Assembly (NCBI GenBank): GCA_937893205.1
Contig: CALBJU010000158.1
Coordinates: 1-7,839 of the forward strand
Length of the DNA: 7,839 nucleotides
Source of the DNA: an uncultured Bacteroidota bacterium
GTDB taxonomy: Bacteria > Bacteroidota > Rhodothermia > Rhodothermales > UBA10348
Direction: 5' to 3'
The position numbers and the translations under genes were made by a program. Below the pieces are notes generated by a model. That model saw only the letters and a program-made list of their open reading frames with translations. It did no database searches and was not told where the DNA came from. Within the stretch, counting starts at the first letter, position 1, and each line of letters opens with the position of its first letter. Shown here one piece after another: positions 6,281 through 7,839 of the stretch.

Positions 6281-7417
6281 ATGCTGAAAATGAAAAATAT
6301 CACTTTCATCCTGTGTCTTCTGGTTGCAAGCACTCTCATGTCCCCTGATCTTTTCGCGCAGCCGAACATGGTCGTTGTTCTGAGCGGAGAAGTGCTGGAT
6401 GATGAGACCGGTGTTCCACTTTTCGGTGCTCACGTGTTCATCGCAAAATCAATGATTGGCACGACCACGAACGAGAACGGCGAGTATACCCTCACCGGAG
6501 TCTCAACGGGAGCACACCGCCTCTACGTATCGATGCTAGGGTTCGAAGATGACTTTCTGGATGTGATGCTCAGAACTTCGAAAGCCTATTCGTTCAGTTT
6601 CAGACTTAAACCGTCCATTCTTGAAATCGGCGAGATCGTAGTCGAAGCAGAGCGAGACAAGAACTGGAAAAAGCGACTTGAAAAATTTACTCGTCTTTTT
6701 ATTGGAGAGACGCCGAACGCTCTCGAAACCAAGATTCTCAACCCTGAAGTACTGGACTTTGAATCCCGGAGAGGGAGCCTGACGGCAGTAGCAGCCGGGC
6801 CTCTGATCATCGAAAACAAGGCTCTGGGATATCGAATCCAGTATTTCCTGAGAGATTTCGAGTCAACGCCCAATAGGGTTCAGTATGATGGTGAAGGGCT
6901 CTACGAGGAATTGGATCCTGAAAATGACGCGCAAGCGGCCCGCTGGGCAGAAAAGAGACGGATGGCGTTCATGGGATCCTTTCGCCATTTCCTGCTGGCC
7001 TTGATCTCGGGACGAACTGAAGCGCAAGGATTTAAAACCTATCGTCGTCCCTCGATTGGCAGTACCGCCGGAGACACATTTTCCAGAAGTTCAGCGATAT
7101 CCGCTCAGCGCTTCCCGCTGGATCCTGCGACGATCATCAGAGCGGGCGAAGTGCCGAACGAATATCTATTGGATTTCGACGGACACATGGAAATAGTGTA
7201 TCTCGGTGAGAAGGAAGACGAGTCATACCTGGACTGGTCCATGAGACCCAGCCGATCCAATCCTCGATTCCAGACTTCGTGGACGTTTCTGGACCATGGT
7301 GCAGCGCTGGTAGACTACAAGGGAGACACACTTGACCCGTACAGCGTCGTTTTCATGGGATACCTTGCATTCGAGCGCGTCGCCGACGAACCTCCGAAAG
7401 AGTACCGGCCCAGGTAG
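6281..7417 (+). CDS. Exported carboxypeptidase-regulatory-like domain protein
   Basis: The predicted protein is 378 residues from the ATG at 6281. Met4 (ATG at 6290) gives an equally good signal peptide, and the frame is open back to a TTG at 6215, which would bury the signal and is unlikely. The signal sequence has a hydrophobic core (about 7-20) and a probable cleavage after LFAQ near residue 27. Residues about 33-123 form a CarboxypepD_reg-like beta-sandwich (GEVLDDETGVPLFGAHVFI, NENGEYTLTGV, YVSMLGFED), the domain that also begins many TonB-dependent receptors. There is no plug or barrel here. A conserved C-terminal region follows from about 127, with KNWKKRLEKFTRLFIG, KILNPEVLDF and PLIIENKALGYRIQY. 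I know these motifs from Bacteroidota proteins of unassigned function. A periplasmic or outer-membrane-associated place is inferred. The gene ends three bases from the convergent YraN gene. Confidence 0.85.
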   Translation: MLKMKNITFILCLLVASTLMSPDLFAQPNMVVVLSGEVLDDETGVPLFGAHVFIAKSMIGTTTNENGEYTLTGVSTGAHRLYVSMLGFEDDFLDVMLRTSKAYSFSFRLKPSILEIGEIVVEAERDKNWKKRLEKFTRLFIGETPNALETKILNPEVLDFESRRGSLTAVAAGPLIIENKALGYRIQYFLRDFESTPNRVQYDGEGLYEELDPENDAQAARWAEKRRMAFMGSFRHFLLALISGRTEAQGFKTYRRPSIGSTAGDTFSRSSAISAQRFPLDPATIIRAGEVPNEYLLDFDGHMEIVYLGEKEDESYLDWSMRPSRSNPRFQTSWTFLDHGAALVDYKGDTLDPYSVVFMGYLAFERVADEPPKEYRPR

Positions 7418-7420
7418 AAC

Positions 7421-7804
7421 TCAGGCGATGAAAGCGGATTCCAGGTGCTCAATTTCCAGTTTAGGCTCCTCCCCGGTAATCGCGACCACATCGAATCTGC
7501 AGGGGGTGCCCTCGAGCTTCCGCTCGTGCAAAAATGCCTCTGCGGCCTGAATCATGAGTCGCTTTTTTAGAGCGTTCACAGCTGATTCAGGGACAGCGAA
7601 GTCCGAATCGCGTCTCCACTTTACCTCGACGAATACCAAATCTCCGCCCCGGGAATAGTCAGGAGTAGGCAAGAACGCGATGAGGTCGACCTCCGCTTTC
7701 ATGAACCTAAAATTCCGTTCCAATATTACGTAGCCCTTGTCCTGGAGCATCGCGGCGGCCAGCGCCTCTCCCCTCGCTCCTTTAATCTGTTTCGGTGACG
7801 GCAT
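7421..7804 (-). CDS. yraN: YraN family (UPF0102) endonuclease-like protein
   Basis: The 127-residue protein has the order of conserved elements of the YraN/UPF0102 family, which shares the PD-(D/E)XK nuclease-like core: KGARGEALAA (8-17), GYVILERNFR (24-33), AEVDLIAF (37-44), LVFVEVKWR (56-64), a basic helix VNALKKRLMIQAAEAFL (76-92), and CRFDVVAI (102-109). Candidate active-site residues are Glu13, Asp40, Glu60 and Lys62. The molecular function is unsettled; a role in DNA repair or recombination is inferred from the fold. The stretch between DLIA and LVFVEVK looks several residues longer than usual, and EVKWR replaces the common EVKTR. The ATG at 7804 places the first motif where the family starts. 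The frame is open further upstream to the window edge, so a longer form cannot be excluded. yraN often lies beside rnhB, but too little sequence remains to test this. Confidence 0.9.
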   Translation of the reverse strand: MPSPKQIKGARGEALAAAMLQDKGYVILERNFRFMKAEVDLIAFLPTPDYSRGGDLVFVEVKWRRDSDFAVPESAVNALKKRLMIQAAEAFLHERKLEGTPCRFDVVAITGEEPKLEIEHLESAFIA

Positions 7805-7839
7805 GTTTTTTACCAGATGAAGCGCCTGAACCTTATCTC

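Noticed and set aside
7810..7839. Possible tail of an upstream minus-strand gene (open to a TAA at 7810-7812, five bases before the yraN ATG)
   Set aside because: Only nine codons are visible and they do not show a recognisable C-terminus such as that of RNase HII; the spacing is operon-like but proves nothing.

Overview
The window reads as ordinary chromosomal DNA of a free-living heterotroph of the Bacteroidota/Rhodothermota kind. The evidence is a protein with a carboxypeptidase-regulatory-like domain behind a signal peptide, an ELWxxDGT-repeat lipoprotein, a short bacterial-type homogentisate dioxygenase, and no convincing Shine-Dalgarno sequence before any start. The lineage is inferred from these family habits, not from a marker gene. 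No phage, transposase, CRISPR array, tRNA or rRNA was seen.

Layout. Positions 1-273 hold no gene I can defend, but they carry a compact nest of inverted repeats (73-129) and a TTGACA hexamer. Then come two co-directional genes of tyrosine degradation: 4-hydroxyphenylpyruvate dioxygenase (274-1401) and homogentisate 1,2-dioxygenase (1456-2622). Convergent to them, sharing the bases CTAG for both stop codons, is a lipoprotein of nine 46-residue repeats on the minus strand (2619-3968). A 116-base divergent spacer (3969-4084) separates it from a 656-residue Acs-like acyl-CoA synthetase on the plus strand (4085-6055). A doubtful 60-codon frame (6052-6234) overlaps the synthetase stop. Next is an exported protein with a CarboxypepD_reg-like domain (about 6281-7417), and three bases beyond it, convergent, a YraN/UPF0102 family protein (7421-7804, minus).

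How the genes fit. The two dioxygenases perform consecutive steps: 4-hydroxyphenylpyruvate to homogentisate, then homogentisate to maleylacetoacetate. The isomerase and fumarylacetoacetase that finish the route are not in the window. The pathway ends in fumarate and acetoacetate, and the synthetase has a small residue where true acetyl-CoA synthetase has its pocket-closing tryptophan. Acetoacetate or another short acid larger than acetate is therefore a reasonable substrate guess, but the gene is separated from the dioxygenases by an opposing gene, so the link is weak. The lipoprotein, the exported protein and YraN look like unrelated housekeeping or envelope genes.

I found no clear new multi-gene system. 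The items most worth checking are the three-way-junction sequence upstream of the first gene, the nine-fold repeat lipoprotein, the substrate of the synthetase, and the conserved uncharacterised C-terminal domain of the exported protein.
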